Source: Enterobacter ludwigii
GTDB lineage: Bacteria > Pseudomonadota > Gammaproteobacteria > Enterobacterales > Enterobacteriaceae
DNA length: 64,000 nt
Direction of reading: 5' to 3'
Assembly (NCBI RefSeq): GCF_001750725.1
Contig: NZ_CP017279.1
Coordinates: forward strand, 3,596,001 to 3,660,000
This document shows, piece by piece, positions 9,142-18,698 of this stretch (positions are counted from its first letter, which is position 1; each line of letters opens with the position of its first letter). The notes under the pieces were generated by a model, which ran no database searches, was not told the DNA's origin, and saw only the letters and a program-made list of their open reading frames with translations. The position numbers were made by a program, and so were the translations under genes.

Positions 9142-9167
9142 GCTGTCTCACCGGTATGTGAGGCAGC
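9142..9167 (+). promoter_or_regulatory. mgtA 5' leader stem-loop
   Basis: GCTGTCTCAC pairs with GTGAGGCAGC around CGGTAT, with one G-U pair. It lies just after mgtL, where the known mgtA leader forms its Mg2+-responsive stem-loop B. The whole leader runs from about 9000 to 9273. Confidence 0.7.
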
Positions 9168-9273
9168 AACGTCCTGCACGTTCCTGCTTAAAACATTAAG
9201 TGCCTGTCAGGTACGGCCTTGCCACGCCTGCAGGAAATACTGTGTCCGCGTTTGCGGGCGCGGGGGAATGACT

Positions 9274-11982
9274 ATGTTTAAAAATATCACCCGGCAGCTG
9301 CAGGCGATGCTGAGCCGCCACCTGCCACATCGTCTTGTTCAGCGCGACCCGCTGCCAAATGCCAAAAATATGGCCTCTGCAGCGATCCCTGCTTCCCTGA
9401 GCCAACGCTGCCTGAACGTGGCGGCGATGGATGAAAACGAAGTCTGGCGTGCCTTTGGCGGGCATCCGGAGGGGCTGAACGCGGCGGAAGTGGAAAAAAT
9501 CCGTGCCGTACATGGCGATAACCAAATTCCGGCGCAAAAACCGGCGCCGTGGTGGATGCATCTGTGGACCTGCTACCGTAACCCGTTCAACCTGCTGCTG
9601 ACCGTGCTTGGCATTATCTCCTATGCCACCGAAGATCTGTTTGCCGCCGGGGTTATCGCCCTGATGGTGGGGATCTCCACGCTGCTGAACTTTATTCAGG
9701 AGGCCCGCTCTACCCGCGCGGCAGACGCCCTGAAAGCGATGGTAAGCAACACCGCAACCGTCTCGCGCGTCATTAACGATCTCGGGGAGAACGCCTGGGT
9801 TGAGCTGCCCATCGACCAGCTGGTGCCGGGCGATCTGGTGAAGCTGGCGGCCGGCGACATGATCCCGGCGGATTTACGTATTCTTCAGGCGCGGGATCTG
9901 TTCGTGGCGCAGGCCTCGCTGACCGGCGAATCTCTGCCGGTGGAAAAAGTGGCGCGCACCCGCGACCCGCAGCAGATGAACCCGCTCGAGTGTGACACCC
10001 TCTGCTTTATGGGCACTACGGTGGTCAGCGGCACGGCGCAGGCAATGGTCATCGCTACCGCCGGCAACACCTGGTTTGGACAGCTGGCCGGGCGCGTGAG
10101 CGAGCAGGAGAGCGAACCGAATGCCTTCCAGAAGGGGATTGGCCGCGTCAGCATGCTGCTGATCCGCTTTATGATGGTGATGACGCCGATTGTGCTGCTG
10201 ATCAACGGCTATACCAAGGGCGACTGGTGGGAAGCGGCGCTGTTTGCGCTCTCCGTCGCCGTGGGGTTAACGCCTGAAATGCTGCCGATGATTGTCACCT
10301 CCACGCTGGCGCGCGGGGCGGTCAAACTGTCAAAACAGAAAGTGATCGTCAAACACCTGGATGCCATTCAAAACTTTGGTGCGATGGACATTCTCTGCAC
10401 CGATAAAACCGGCACGCTGACCCAGGACAAAATTGTGCTGGAGAACCACACCGATATCGCCGGCAAAACCAGCGATCGCGTGCTGCACAGCGCCTGGCTG
10501 AACAGCCACTACCAGACCGGGCTGAAAAACCTGCTCGACGTCGCCGTGCTCGAAGGCGTGGATGAAGAATCTGCCCGCACGCTCTCCGGGCGCTGGCAGA
10601 AAGTGGATGAGATCCCGTTCGACTTCGAGCGCCGCCGCATGTCGGTGGTGGTGAGCGAGCATCCGGACGTGCATCAGCTGATCTGCAAAGGCGCATTGCA
10701 GGAGATCCTCAATGTCTCAACCCAGGTGCGCTATAACGGCGACATTGTGCCGCTGGATGAAACCATGCTGCGCCGTATCAAGCGCGTCACCGATAACCTG
10801 AACCGTCAGGGGCTGCGCGTGGTGGCGGTGGCAAGCAAATTCCTGCCTGCACGCGAAGGGGACTATCAGCGTATCGACGAATCCGATCTGATCCTCGAGG
10901 GTTATATCGCATTCCTCGATCCGCCGAAAGAGACCACCGCGCCTGCGCTGAAAGCGTTAAAGGCCAGCGGCATCACCGTGAAAATCCTTACCGGCGACAG
11001 CGAGCTGGTGGCCGCCAAAGTGTGTCATGAAGTGGGGCTGGATGCGGGTGACGTCGTTGTGGGAAGTGATATTGAGCCCCTCTCCGATGATGCGCTGGCG
11101 ACGCTTGCGCAGCGCACCACGCTGTTCGCCCGGCTGACACCCATGCACAAGGAGCGCATTGTCACCCTGCTGCGCCGGGAAGGGCATGTGGTGGGCTTTA
11201 TGGGCGACGGCATTAACGATGCGCCCGCCCTGCGTGCGGCGGATATTGGTATCTCCGTAGACGGTGCGGTGGACATTGCCCGTGAAGCGGCAGATATCAT
11301 TCTGCTGGAAAAGAGCCTGATGGTGCTGGAGGAGGGCGTTATCGAGGGACGTCGTACCTTCGCCAACATGCTGAAGTACATCAAGATGACCGCCAGTTCC
11401 AACTTCGGTAACGTTTTCAGCGTGCTGGTGGCGAGTGCGTTTCTGCCGTTCCTGCCGATGCTGCCGCTGCACCTGCTGATCCAGAACCTGATGTACGATG
11501 TCTCTCAGGTCGCCATCCCGTTTGATAACGTGGACGACGAGCAGATCCAGAAGCCGCAGCGCTGGAACCCGTCCGATCTGGGGCGCTTTATGCTGTTCTT
11601 TGGCCCGATCAGCTCCATCTTCGACATTCTGACCTTCTGCCTGATGTGGTTTGTATTCCATGCCAACACGCCGGAACACCAGACGCTGTTCCAGTCCGGC
11701 TGGTTCGTGGTAGGGCTGCTGTCGCAAACGCTGATTGTGCATATGATCCGTACGCGTCGCATTCCGTTCATCCAGAGCCGGGCCGCGTGGCCGCTGATTG
11801 TCATGACCGGCATCGTGATGGCGCTCGGCATTGCACTGCCGTTCTCGCCGCTGGCCAGCTACCTCCAGCTGCAGGCGCTGCCGCTGAGCTACTTCCCGTG
11901 GCTGGTGGCGATCCTCGCGGGCTATATGGTGCTGACGCAGATGGTCAAAGGCTTCTATAGCCGTCGGTATGGGTGGCAGTGA
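9274..11982 (+). CDS. mgtA: P-type Mg2+-importing ATPase
   Basis: A 902-residue inner-membrane P3-type ATPase that imports Mg2+. Landmarks are TGES (about 217-220), the phosphorylated aspartate D377 in DKTGT, and GDGIND near 644-649, with ten predicted membrane spans. The protein is nearly collinear with E. coli MgtA. ATG at 9274 is preferred over ATG at 9268: the run GGGGG is 7 bases before 9274 but only one base before 9268, and the E. coli protein also starts MFK. Control is by PhoP, the mgtL leader and the leader stem-loops upstream. Confidence 0.97.
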   Translation: MFKNITRQLQAMLSRHLPHRLVQRDPLPNAKNMASAAIPASLSQRCLNVAAMDENEVWRAFGGHPEGLNAAEVEKIRAVHGDNQIPAQKPAPWWMHLWTCYRNPFNLLLTVLGIISYATEDLFAAGVIALMVGISTLLNFIQEARSTRAADALKAMVSNTATVSRVINDLGENAWVELPIDQLVPGDLVKLAAGDMIPADLRILQARDLFVAQASLTGESLPVEKVARTRDPQQMNPLECDTLCFMGTTVVSGTAQAMVIATAGNTWFGQLAGRVSEQESEPNAFQKGIGRVSMLLIRFMMVMTPIVLLINGYTKGDWWEAALFALSVAVGLTPEMLPMIVTSTLARGAVKLSKQKVIVKHLDAIQNFGAMDILCTDKTGTLTQDKIVLENHTDIAGKTSDRVLHSAWLNSHYQTGLKNLLDVAVLEGVDEESARTLSGRWQKVDEIPFDFERRRMSVVVSEHPDVHQLICKGALQEILNVSTQVRYNGDIVPLDETMLRRIKRVTDNLNRQGLRVVAVASKFLPAREGDYQRIDESDLILEGYIAFLDPPKETTAPALKALKASGITVKILTGDSELVAAKVCHEVGLDAGDVVVGSDIEPLSDDALATLAQRTTLFARLTPMHKERIVTLLRREGHVVGFMGDGINDAPALRAADIGISVDGAVDIAREAADIILLEKSLMVLEEGVIEGRRTFANMLKYIKMTASSNFGNVFSVLVASAFLPFLPMLPLHLLIQNLMYDVSQVAIPFDNVDDEQIQKPQRWNPSDLGRFMLFFGPISSIFDILTFCLMWFVFHANTPEHQTLFQSGWFVVGLLSQTLIVHMIRTRRIPFIQSRAAWPLIVMTGIVMALGIALPFSPLASYLQLQALPLSYFPWLVAILAGYMVLTQMVKGFYSRRYGWQ

Positions 11983-11988
11983 TTTCCC

Positions 11989-12011
11989 CCCTCTCCCGGC
12001 ACGGGAGAGGG
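11989..12011. repeat. Palindrome CCCTCTCCCG...CGGGAGAGGG after mgtA
   Basis: A perfect 10-base inverted repeat around GCA begins 7 bases after the mgtA stop. Related palindromes occur at 23097-23117 and 30368-30390, so this is a small dispersed intergenic repeat family. It may also act as the mgtA terminator. Confidence 0.7.
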
Positions 12012-12131
12012 TACGTTTCCTCCCAAATTCAACAACCTGTGATCTCCGTCAGCGCATTCGCTTGACGACAAAATGAGCGCATGTTAACTGAATGTTTTGC
12101 CTTTATTTGGCCCGTCAGATAAGGAACATTC

Positions 12132-14516
12132 ATGTTACGGTACAGTCTCTTAACCGCCGGGCTGATGCTCGGCGCGTCAGCGTTTGCCGCTCCGGCAGGC
12201 GACCTTCCCCTGATGCCCTGGCCTGCGAAGGTTGAACGTCCAACGACGCAGGGCGCACTGGTACTCAACAACACCCTTTCCGTCAGCGTTACCGGAGATG
12301 ACCTCGGCGACGCGGTCAACCGTCTGCGCCAGCGCATCGCCCTGCAAACCGGCTGGACGCTACAGCCGCAGGTCGTTAAACCGGACAAGCCCACTATCCG
12401 CATTGCCATTACCAAAAAAGTGAAGCCGCAGCCGCTGCCAGACAGCGATGAGCGCTATACGCTCACGGTCGATGCCAGTGGCGTGGATATCACTGCCAAC
12501 ACCCGTTTTGGCGCGCTGCGCGCCATGGAAACCCTGCTGCAGCTGATACAAAACGGGGCGGAAAACACCTCTCTGCCGTGGGTCACTATTGAGGATTCCC
12601 CCCGCTTCCCGTGGCGTGGGCTGCTGCTTGACTCGGCACGACACTTTATCCCGCTGCCGGATATCAAACGGCAGATTGACGGTATGGCGGCGGCAAAACT
12701 CAACGTGCTGCACTGGCACTTGACCGACGATCAGGGCTGGCGCTTCAGCTCGACACGCTATCCAAAGCTCACGCAGCTCGCCAGCGACGGGCTGTTTTAC
12801 ACGCCGGAACAGATGCGCGACGTTGTGCGCTATGCCACCGAACGCGGCATCCGCGTGGTGCCGGAGATCGACATGCCGGGCCACGCCTCGGCGATTGCCG
12901 TGGCCTACCCGGAACTGATGAGCGCGCCGGGACCGTATGAGATGGCGCGCCACTGGGGCGTGCTGAAACCGGTCCTGGATCCGACAAAAGCGGCGACCTA
13001 TCAGTTTGCGGAGGCGATGGTCAGTGAACTGGCGGCGATCTTCCCCGATCCGTATCTGCATATCGGTGGCGATGAGGTGGATGACACCCAGTGGAAAGCG
13101 AACGCCGCCATTCAGCAGTTTATGCGCGACAACACACTGGCAGACAGCCACGCCCTACAGGCCTATTTCAACCGCAAGCTGGAAAATATCCTCGAAAAAC
13201 ACCACCGGCAGATGGTGGGCTGGGATGAGATTGCTCATCCTGATCTGCCAAAAAGCATCTTGATCCAGTCCTGGCAGGGCCAGGACGCGCTGGGGCAGGT
13301 GGCGCAAAATGGCTATAAAGGCATTCTCTCGACCGGCTTTTACCTCGATCAGCCCCAGTCCACCGCCTATCACTACCGCAATGAAATTGTGCCGCAGGGG
13401 TTAAACGGCGAGGATGTGATTGGCGACACCGACAGCGCTCAAAGCTGGTCATTCACCATGCCGCGTCTGAAAGGCAAGCCGGTGGAGGGGAGCTTCACCC
13501 TGGTGAAAGGGGATTCCGGCTGGCGTGGATTTATTGATTTCGCCGGGAAATCCCGTCGTGCGGTACAGGATATTGCGTGGCGCGACGACAATCAGGTGAC
13601 GTTTACCGTCGATACCTGGATGGGCGAAACGCGTCCGGTGGTGTCGGTGGACAACGATAAGCTGAGCGGCTATTTCCTGGTGGGCAATGCCCGCTATCCC
13701 ATTGACGGCAAGCGCCTGGACGATATCCCCAAAGGCATCCCGCCGGTGGTACCGGACGCCGCTCATCAGGTGAATCTGCTCGGCGGGGAAGCCGCGCTGT
13801 GGGCGGAAAACGTGGTCGCACCGGTGCTGGATATCCGCCTGTGGCCGCGCACCTTTGCGGTGGCGGAGCGGTTATGGTCCGCGCAGGACGTTAACGATGT
13901 CGACAATATGTACACCCGCCTGCTGGCGATGGACAGCTGGTCGACGGTCTCGGTCGGGCTGCAGCAGCATACTCAGCAGCAGGTGCAGTTCACGCGCCTG
14001 GCGAATAACGCCGATACCCTTCCGCTGCAAATCCTCGCGCAGGCAATCGAGCCGGCGCAGTATTACACCCGTCAGCACCTTAAGTTCCAGGCCGGAAATT
14101 ACCATCAGTTCGAACCGCTCAACCGGTTTGCGGATGCGCTCAACGCCGAAAGTGCCACGGTGCGCCAGATGAACAAATGGGCTGACCGCCTGGTCAGCGA
14201 CGCGGAAGACACGGAAAGCGCCGACGCGCTGCGCCACGTCTTCAACCGCTGGCAAAGCAACACCAGCGATGCGCTGGCATTAAGTGAAAACAGCTACGCA
14301 CTGAAGGCGATTAAACCGGTCATTCAGGAGGTGGATAAGCTGGCCTCGATTGGCCTGCGGCTGACGGATCTGGTGGCGCGTCAGGGGACGCTGGATGATA
14401 ACGAGATTGCCTCTATTCAGGGCGAGTTGGATAACGCGGCGAAAATACAGGATGAAGTGGTGATTGCGGCGGTGTATCCGCTGGAAACGCTGCTACGGGC
14501 GACGCGGAATCAGTAG
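12132..14516 (+). CDS. Secreted GH20 beta-N-acetylhexosaminidase
   Basis: A 794-residue enzyme with a signal peptide of about 19 residues (cleavage after AFA). A GH20b-type N-terminal domain (about 25-150) precedes a GH20 catalytic barrel, with the catalytic pair D314-E315 in HIGGDEVDD and substrate-binding segments HWHLTDDQGW and PEIDMPGH. It should remove terminal N-acetyl-hexosamine from chitobiose or glycans, in the periplasm or outside. A further C-terminal region (about 630-794) looks helical. The gene stands alone, facing ridA. E. coli lacks it at this place. Relatives are known beside ridA in Enterobacter and Klebsiella. Confidence 0.88.
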   Translation: MLRYSLLTAGLMLGASAFAAPAGDLPLMPWPAKVERPTTQGALVLNNTLSVSVTGDDLGDAVNRLRQRIALQTGWTLQPQVVKPDKPTIRIAITKKVKPQPLPDSDERYTLTVDASGVDITANTRFGALRAMETLLQLIQNGAENTSLPWVTIEDSPRFPWRGLLLDSARHFIPLPDIKRQIDGMAAAKLNVLHWHLTDDQGWRFSSTRYPKLTQLASDGLFYTPEQMRDVVRYATERGIRVVPEIDMPGHASAIAVAYPELMSAPGPYEMARHWGVLKPVLDPTKAATYQFAEAMVSELAAIFPDPYLHIGGDEVDDTQWKANAAIQQFMRDNTLADSHALQAYFNRKLENILEKHHRQMVGWDEIAHPDLPKSILIQSWQGQDALGQVAQNGYKGILSTGFYLDQPQSTAYHYRNEIVPQGLNGEDVIGDTDSAQSWSFTMPRLKGKPVEGSFTLVKGDSGWRGFIDFAGKSRRAVQDIAWRDDNQVTFTVDTWMGETRPVVSVDNDKLSGYFLVGNARYPIDGKRLDDIPKGIPPVVPDAAHQVNLLGGEAALWAENVVAPVLDIRLWPRTFAVAERLWSAQDVNDVDNMYTRLLAMDSWSTVSVGLQQHTQQQVQFTRLANNADTLPLQILAQAIEPAQYYTRQHLKFQAGNYHQFEPLNRFADALNAESATVRQMNKWADRLVSDAEDTESADALRHVFNRWQSNTSDALALSENSYALKAIKPVIQEVDKLASIGLRLTDLVARQGTLDDNEIASIQGELDNAAKIQDEVVIAAVYPLETLLRATRNQ

Positions 14517-14521
14517 CAAAA

Positions 14522-14549
14522 CGCCCGGTAGCGCGTTGCCTGCCGGGCG
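14522..14549. repeat. REP-like hairpin between the GH20 gene and ridA
   Basis: CGCCCGG (14522-14528) pairs with CCGGGCG (14543-14549) with further pairing inside. It lies in the 65-base convergent gap and resembles an enterobacterial REP element. It may serve as a bidirectional terminator. Confidence 0.6.
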
Positions 14550-14581
14550 CAAAGGCAGCCTCGGCTGCCCCTGGCTGAAAC

Positions 14582-14968
14582 TTAGCGACGTACGGCGATC
14601 GCTTCGATTTCAATTTTCACGTCTTTAGGCAGACGCGCAACTTCCACACAGGAGCGTGCAGGGAAAGTGGCGTTGTGCTCAGTGAAGAACGCTTCGTACG
14701 TGGCGTTAACGGTCGCGAAATCGTTCAGATCTTTCACGAACACAGTGGTTTTCACGATGTCGCCCACTTTCAGACCCGCAGACTCCACGATAGCCTGTAC
14801 GTTTTCCAGCGACTGACGCGCCTGCGCCGCCACGTCTTCTGGCACTTCACCCGTTTTTGGGTTCACCGGGATCTGGCCAGAGGTAATAATCATGCTACCC
14901 AGATCAACGCCCTGAACGTATGGGCCGATAGCCGCTGGTGCATTTTCCGTCGCGAGTACTTTGGTCAT
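14582..14968 (-). CDS. ridA: 2-iminobutanoate/2-iminopropanoate deaminase
   Basis: A 128-residue Rid/YER057c/UK114 protein. It hydrolyses reactive enamine/imine intermediates released by PLP enzymes such as threonine dehydratase, protecting other PLP enzymes. The family signature is clear (ENAPAAIGPYVQ at the start and the conserved arginine in ARSCVEVARLP near residue 105). An upstream in-frame extension exists to 15094, but ATG at 14968 (MTKVLATENAP) gives exactly the normal family length and is preceded by a GGAGA-type site. It follows pyrI by 74 bases, as in E. coli. Confidence 0.96.
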   Translation of the reverse strand: MTKVLATENAPAAIGPYVQGVDLGSMIITSGQIPVNPKTGEVPEDVAAQARQSLENVQAIVESAGLKVGDIVKTTVFVKDLNDFATVNATYEAFFTEHNATFPARSCVEVARLPKDVKIEIEAIAVRR

Positions 14969-15042
14969 GATTTCTCCAGAATAACAGCTGATTAAATGTT
15001 CCCGGCCATTATAGGGAGGCCGGGATCCTTTACCAACCTCAA

Positions 15043-15504
15043 TTAGTTGGCCAGCACCACATAATGAGAAAACTCTTTTTCGCAGTATTTGCATTTGAGT
15101 GCGATGTCATCGGCACGTTTTTTCACTGCAAAACTGGACGAAACCGGCTCAGCATGACTGATGCAGTTGCTGTTCGGGCAGACCAGCACATTTTCAATGC
15201 GATCCGGCAGATTAGGACGGGATTTACCGACCACTTCGTACTCGTCGATGCGGTTCACGGTGGCATCCGGCGCGTACAGAGAGAGCTGGTTAACCTGCTC
15301 GTCGGTCAGGAAAGTGTTTTCAATCTTGATCAGGTCTTTGCGGCCCATTTCACCCGACGGCAGGTTCAGGCCGATGGTGATGCGCTGGTCGGTTTCGGTC
15401 AGCTTGAACAGCGTCAGCAGCTTAAAGCCGATCTGGGCAGGGATGTGGTCAATCACGGTGCCACGTTTGATGGCTTCAACCTGGAGTTTGTTATCGTGTG
15501 TCAT
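15043..15504 (-). CDS. pyrI: Aspartate carbamoyltransferase regulatory chain
   Basis: A 153-residue regulatory subunit of ATCase that binds CTP/ATP and feeds back on pyrimidine synthesis. Four zinc cysteines are visible near the C-terminus in VCPNSNC and CKYCEKEF. The start at 15504 (MTHDNKLQ) is preferred over the in-frame ATG two codons upstream: AGGGG lies 8 bases from 15504 but only 2 from the other, and 153 residues is the E. coli length. It follows pyrB by 12 bases in the pyrLBI operon. Confidence 0.96.
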   Translation of the reverse strand: MTHDNKLQVEAIKRGTVIDHIPAQIGFKLLTLFKLTETDQRITIGLNLPSGEMGRKDLIKIENTFLTDEQVNQLSLYAPDATVNRIDEYEVVGKSRPNLPDRIENVLVCPNSNCISHAEPVSSSFAVKKRADDIALKCKYCEKEFSHYVVLAN

Positions 15505-15516
15505 TGTCATTTCCCC

Positions 15517-16449
15517 TTACAGAGCCAATTCGCGATTCAGAACCAGTGCCAGTAACGCCTGGCGGGCGAAGATGCCGTTTCCGGCCTGCTGGAAGTACCA
15601 GGCGTGCGGCGTTTTATCCACGTCGGTGGTGATCTCATCGATACGTGGCAGCGGGTGCAGCACCTTCATATTCTCGCGTGCGCCGTCGAGGTCGCTGGCG
15701 CGCAGCACAAACTGTGCCTTCACGTTGGCGTATTCAGACGGATCCAGACGCTCTTTTTGCACGCGGGTCATATACAGAATATCAACGTTGCCCATCACCT
15801 CTTCGATGCTGGCATGCAGACTCCACGGGATCCCTTTTTCGTCCAGCATGTCGAGGATGTACTGCGGCATTGCCAGCGCGTCCGGCGCGATGAAGAAGAA
15901 GTGGTTGCCGTTAAATTTCGCCAGCGCCTGGGTCAGCGAGTGAACGGTGCGGCCATATTTCAGGTCACCCACCATGGCGATGTTCAGGTTTTCCAGACGG
16001 CCCTGCGTTTCCTGAATGGTGAACAGATCCAGCAGGGTCTGCGTCGGATGCTGGTTGGCCCCGTCTCCGGCGTTCAGCACCGGAATACCGCCGGAAAATT
16101 CGGTCGCCAGACGCGCCGCGCCTTCCTGCGGGTGGCGCATCACAATCGCGTCAACGTAGGTACTGATAACTGAAATGGTATCCGCCAGCGTTTCGCCTTT
16201 TTTACCCAGCGAGGTGTTGCTGCTGTCTGAAAACCCCACCACGCTCGCGCCGAGGCGGTGCATGGAGGTTTCGAAGGAGAGGCGGGTGCGGGTCGACGCT
16301 TCGAAGAAGCAGCTCGCAATCACCTTGTGCTTCAGCAGTTCCGGTTGCGGATTTGCCTTCAGTTTTGCCGCGGTTTCCAGAACCAGTTCCAGCTCTTCGC
16401 GGCTGAGGTCGTTTATGGAAATGATGTGTTTTTGATAAAGCGGATTCAT
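15517..16449 (-). CDS. pyrB: Aspartate carbamoyltransferase catalytic chain
   Basis: A 310-residue catalytic chain that joins carbamoyl phosphate and aspartate, the committed step of pyrimidine synthesis. The carbamoyl-phosphate motif STRTRLSFE (about 53-61), [10 protein letters not shown] and the HPLPR loop are all present. It works as trimers bridged by PyrI dimers, whose gene follows. Transcription passes the pyrL attenuator directly upstream. Confidence 0.97.
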   Translation of the reverse strand: MNPLYQKHIISINDLSREELELVLETAAKLKANPQPELLKHKVIASCFFEASTRTRLSFETSMHRLGASVVGFSDSSNTSLGKKGETLADTISVISTYVDAIVMRHPQEGAARLATEFSGGIPVLNAGDGANQHPTQTLLDLFTIQETQGRLENLNIAMVGDLKYGRTVHSLTQALAKFNGNHFFFIAPDALAMPQYILDMLDEKGIPWSLHASIEEVMGNVDILYMTRVQKERLDPSEYANVKAQFVLRASDLDGARENMKVLHPLPRIDEITTDVDKTPHAWYFQQAGNGIFARQALLALVLNRELAL

Positions 16450-16470
16450 GTTTATCTCCTGACGCCGGGC

Positions 16471-16497
16471 AAAAAAAAGCCCCTCAAATGAGGGGCT
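16471..16497 (-). terminator. pyrBI attenuator
   Basis: GCCCCTC/GAGGGGC forms a GC-rich stem followed on the minus strand by eight T. It overlaps the end of pyrL and precedes pyrB by about 20 bases. By known precedent, ribosomes translating pyrL close behind a UTP-starved polymerase block this hairpin and let transcription continue. Confidence 0.95.
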
Positions 16498-16588
16498 CTG
16501 GGAATAGATTGTGCAACGGGAAGAAAAACGGCAGGCCAGCGTCTGATTTCAGACGCGGTAAGACGTTATGTCGTACACGCTTGACCAT
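16484..16588 (-). CDS. pyrL: pyrBI operon leader peptide PyrL
   Basis: A 34-residue leader, [18 protein letters not shown] then [11 protein letters not shown]. It resembles E. coli PyrL (44 residues) in the central [15 protein letters not shown] segment. The frame ends inside the attenuator stem. The U-rich stretch encoding FFF is where polymerase pauses in the known mechanism. A longer in-frame extension upstream exists but lacks support from the E. coli peptide. Confidence 0.9.
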   Translation of the reverse strand: MVKRVRHNVLPRLKSDAGLPFFFPLHNLFPEPLI

Positions 16589-16688
16589 GCTTCCTCCCGG
16601 CAAATTGTCGGGCATTATACGCAGCTCGATTTTCGGATCAAGGGGTTTAATGCACACTTTACTCAATGCAAACGGTTCTTTATGAATA

Positions 16689-17177
16689 TTAATTCGTTCT
16701 GAGTAAATAATTAATTTGTTTATGCACCAGCGCAGTACGCTTCACCACCCGGGGAGCGACCCAGACGATACTGCTTCCGGCAACCACACCTAAAATTTCC
16801 GGTAACTGGTGATAATCCAGAATTCGCGCCACCGCACGGCCATATCCGGCCACGGTATGAACAAGGATAAATTCGCTATTATGCTCCACGCTCACCACCA
16901 TTTCGGAAACGGTACGCGCGGCATCGGGGGCAGGGCGCAACTGAGGATTCAACGAATAAATCTTTAGCCCTTTGGCATTTCGAATTTTTATGACACCGAG
17001 CAATTTCAGCAGACGCGAAACGGTCGACTGGCTGATGCTGTCAAACCCTCTCTCCTGCAAATCGCGGCGGATTTCTTCCTGGGAGAGATAACTCTTTTCG
17101 GCGATCAGCTGCTGGCACACCGTTAGCTGCAGTTGTTCTCTGGGAGAGCAGTCTTCGTAATCCATCATATTTCCCAT
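16689..17177 (-). CDS. ArgR-family arginine repressor paralogue of the arc locus
   Basis: A protein of about 162 residues with the ArgR winged-helix domain (SQEEIRRDLQERGFDSISQSTVSRLLKLLG) and the C-terminal arginine-binding/hexamerisation domain (GVVAGSSIVWVAP). The motif SQSTVSR corresponds to the DNA-contact motif of E. coli ArgR, but the rest is clearly divergent, so it is a second ArgR rather than the housekeeping copy. The start is uncertain among ATG codons at 17192, 17177, 17168 and 17165. 17177 has GGGAA 6 bases before it. It follows the transporter and arc genes, and probably regulates them in response to arginine. Confidence 0.85.
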   Translation of the reverse strand: MGNMMDYEDCSPREQLQLTVCQQLIAEKSYLSQEEIRRDLQERGFDSISQSTVSRLLKLLGVIKIRNAKGLKIYSLNPQLRPAPDAARTVSEMVVSVEHNSEFILVHTVAGYGRAVARILDYHQLPEILGVVAGSSIVWVAPRVVKRTALVHKQINYLLRTN

Positions 17178-17215
17178 ATCAGTTCCCGACATAACCGGTG
17201 GCACCGCACCGGTCC

Positions 17216-17246
17216 GTAGGCCGGACAGGCGCAGTGCCAGCCGGCA
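17216..17246. repeat. REP element between the transporter and the ArgR paralogue
   Basis: GTAGGCCGGACAGGCG followed by GTGCCAGCCGGCA is a typical enterobacterial REP hairpin (GCCGG arms). It overlaps the region just after the transporter stop at 17249 and may stabilise the upstream arc mRNA. Confidence 0.7.
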
Positions 17247-17248
17247 AA

Positions 17249-18652
17249 TTACAACAAGGCACCCAGGCTTAACGCCACCATAATCACCACCGTCAGGATC
17301 GCCAGCAGCGGCGCAACCCATTTCAGGTAACGCACGTAAGGCACACGGGCAATCGCCAGACCGCCCATCACAACCGCTGAGGTCGGAGTGACCAGGTTAA
17401 CGATGCCGGAGGCCGACTGGTAAGCCGTAACCACCAGGTCGCGGTTGACGTTAGCGAAATCAGCAAGGGGTGCCATGATCGGCATCGTCAGAACGGCCAG
17501 GCCGGACGAAGAAGGCACAAGAAACGACAGCACGACCTCAAGCCAGTACATCACGTTGATAAACGCCACCGTGGACAACCCGCTGACCAGCCCTTCCGCG
17601 CTGTGCAAAATGGTGTGGGTAATCATGCCCTTATCCATAATGACTACGATACCGCGCGCAATGCCGATAATCAGCGCGACGCCCAGCAAATCTCGCGCGC
17701 CGTTGATAAACGTCGAGGTCAGCTCCTCTTCGCTCATGCGGGCAATCAGCCCGACGATAATGGCGCTGGCCAAAAATACCGCCGAGATCTCCGCCATCCA
17801 CCAGCCCAGCACCGCTACGCCGTAGATCATCACCGCGAAGGCGAGGGCGAAGATCAGCAGAATGATTTTGCGCACCGGGGTAAATTCCAGCGACTGCTCG
17901 CCTTTATTGCCGAGGAAGTGGGCGAGGTTCTCTTCCTGCTTGTCTGCGACGATAGAGCATGACGGATCCAGCCGCACTTTACGGGCATAGCGCATCACCC
18001 ATGCCACGCAAATGATCCAGCCGATCACCAGCAGCGCCACGCGCAGGGCGATACCGTTGGTAAACGGGATCCCGGCGGCGTTAGCGGCGATCACCGTGGC
18101 AAACGGGTTGATGGTGGAGCCGAGCGTGCCGATCCCCGCCCCGAGCAGCACGGTGGATGCGGCGACAACCGGATCGAAACGGGCGGCCAGCATTACCGGG
18201 ACCAGCAGGGTATAGAAGGGCAGGGACTCTTCGGCCATGCCGTAAATGGTGCCGCCAGCCGCGAACAGCGCCATCAGGATCGGGATCATCCACTCTTCAC
18301 GTCCGCGAAGGCGGGTGGTTACGCGCTCGATCCCGGCGTCGATCGCCCCGGTTTTGGTGACGATCCCGAGAAATCCCCCGATGATCAGGATAAACAGCGC
18401 GACGTCGATCGCCCCGGCCTGGCCGGAAACGGGATCGTACAGCCCGGCAATGGGGGCCATCAGTACGGAAACCAGCCCCTGCGGATGCGCCGCCACGTGC
18501 GCGTACGTTCCGGCAATCGGCACTTCTTTACCGAGGGTTTCATTCATTGCCATCTGATACTGGCCGGCAGGCACGACCCAGCTCAGTGCCGCCACAACGG
18601 CAATCAGAAAAAAGAGAATGGTGTAAGCGGAGGGAAACTTGAACTTGCCCAT
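17249..18652 (-). CDS. YfcC-family transporter of the arc operon (putative arginine/ornithine exchange)
   Basis: A 467-residue membrane protein with about 11-12 predicted spans and conserved segments such as GTIYGMAEESLPFY, NPFATVIAANAAG and VTPTSAVVMGGLA typical of the YfcC/C4-dicarboxylate anaerobic carrier-like group. It lies 46 bases after arcB. In arc operons this position is usually filled by an arginine-ornithine antiporter, so that role is inferred. The start at 18652 (MGKFKFPSAYT) has AGGAGA upstream. A 37-codon in-frame extension overlapping arcB is rejected. Confidence 0.85.
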   Translation of the reverse strand: MGKFKFPSAYTILFFLIAVVAALSWVVPAGQYQMAMNETLGKEVPIAGTYAHVAAHPQGLVSVLMAPIAGLYDPVSGQAGAIDVALFILIIGGFLGIVTKTGAIDAGIERVTTRLRGREEWMIPILMALFAAGGTIYGMAEESLPFYTLLVPVMLAARFDPVVAASTVLLGAGIGTLGSTINPFATVIAANAAGIPFTNGIALRVALLVIGWIICVAWVMRYARKVRLDPSCSIVADKQEENLAHFLGNKGEQSLEFTPVRKIILLIFALAFAVMIYGVAVLGWWMAEISAVFLASAIIVGLIARMSEEELTSTFINGARDLLGVALIIGIARGIVVIMDKGMITHTILHSAEGLVSGLSTVAFINVMYWLEVVLSFLVPSSSGLAVLTMPIMAPLADFANVNRDLVVTAYQSASGIVNLVTPTSAVVMGGLAIARVPYVRYLKWVAPLLAILTVVIMVALSLGALL

Positions 18653-18698
18653 GATGTTCTCCTGTACCCGGCGCACCCCGTGGCGCGCCGGGCGGTGA

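Noticed and set aside
14969..15094. N-terminal extension of ridA
   Set aside because: It would run into the pyrI end and exceed the normal 128-residue length. A better start exists at 14968.
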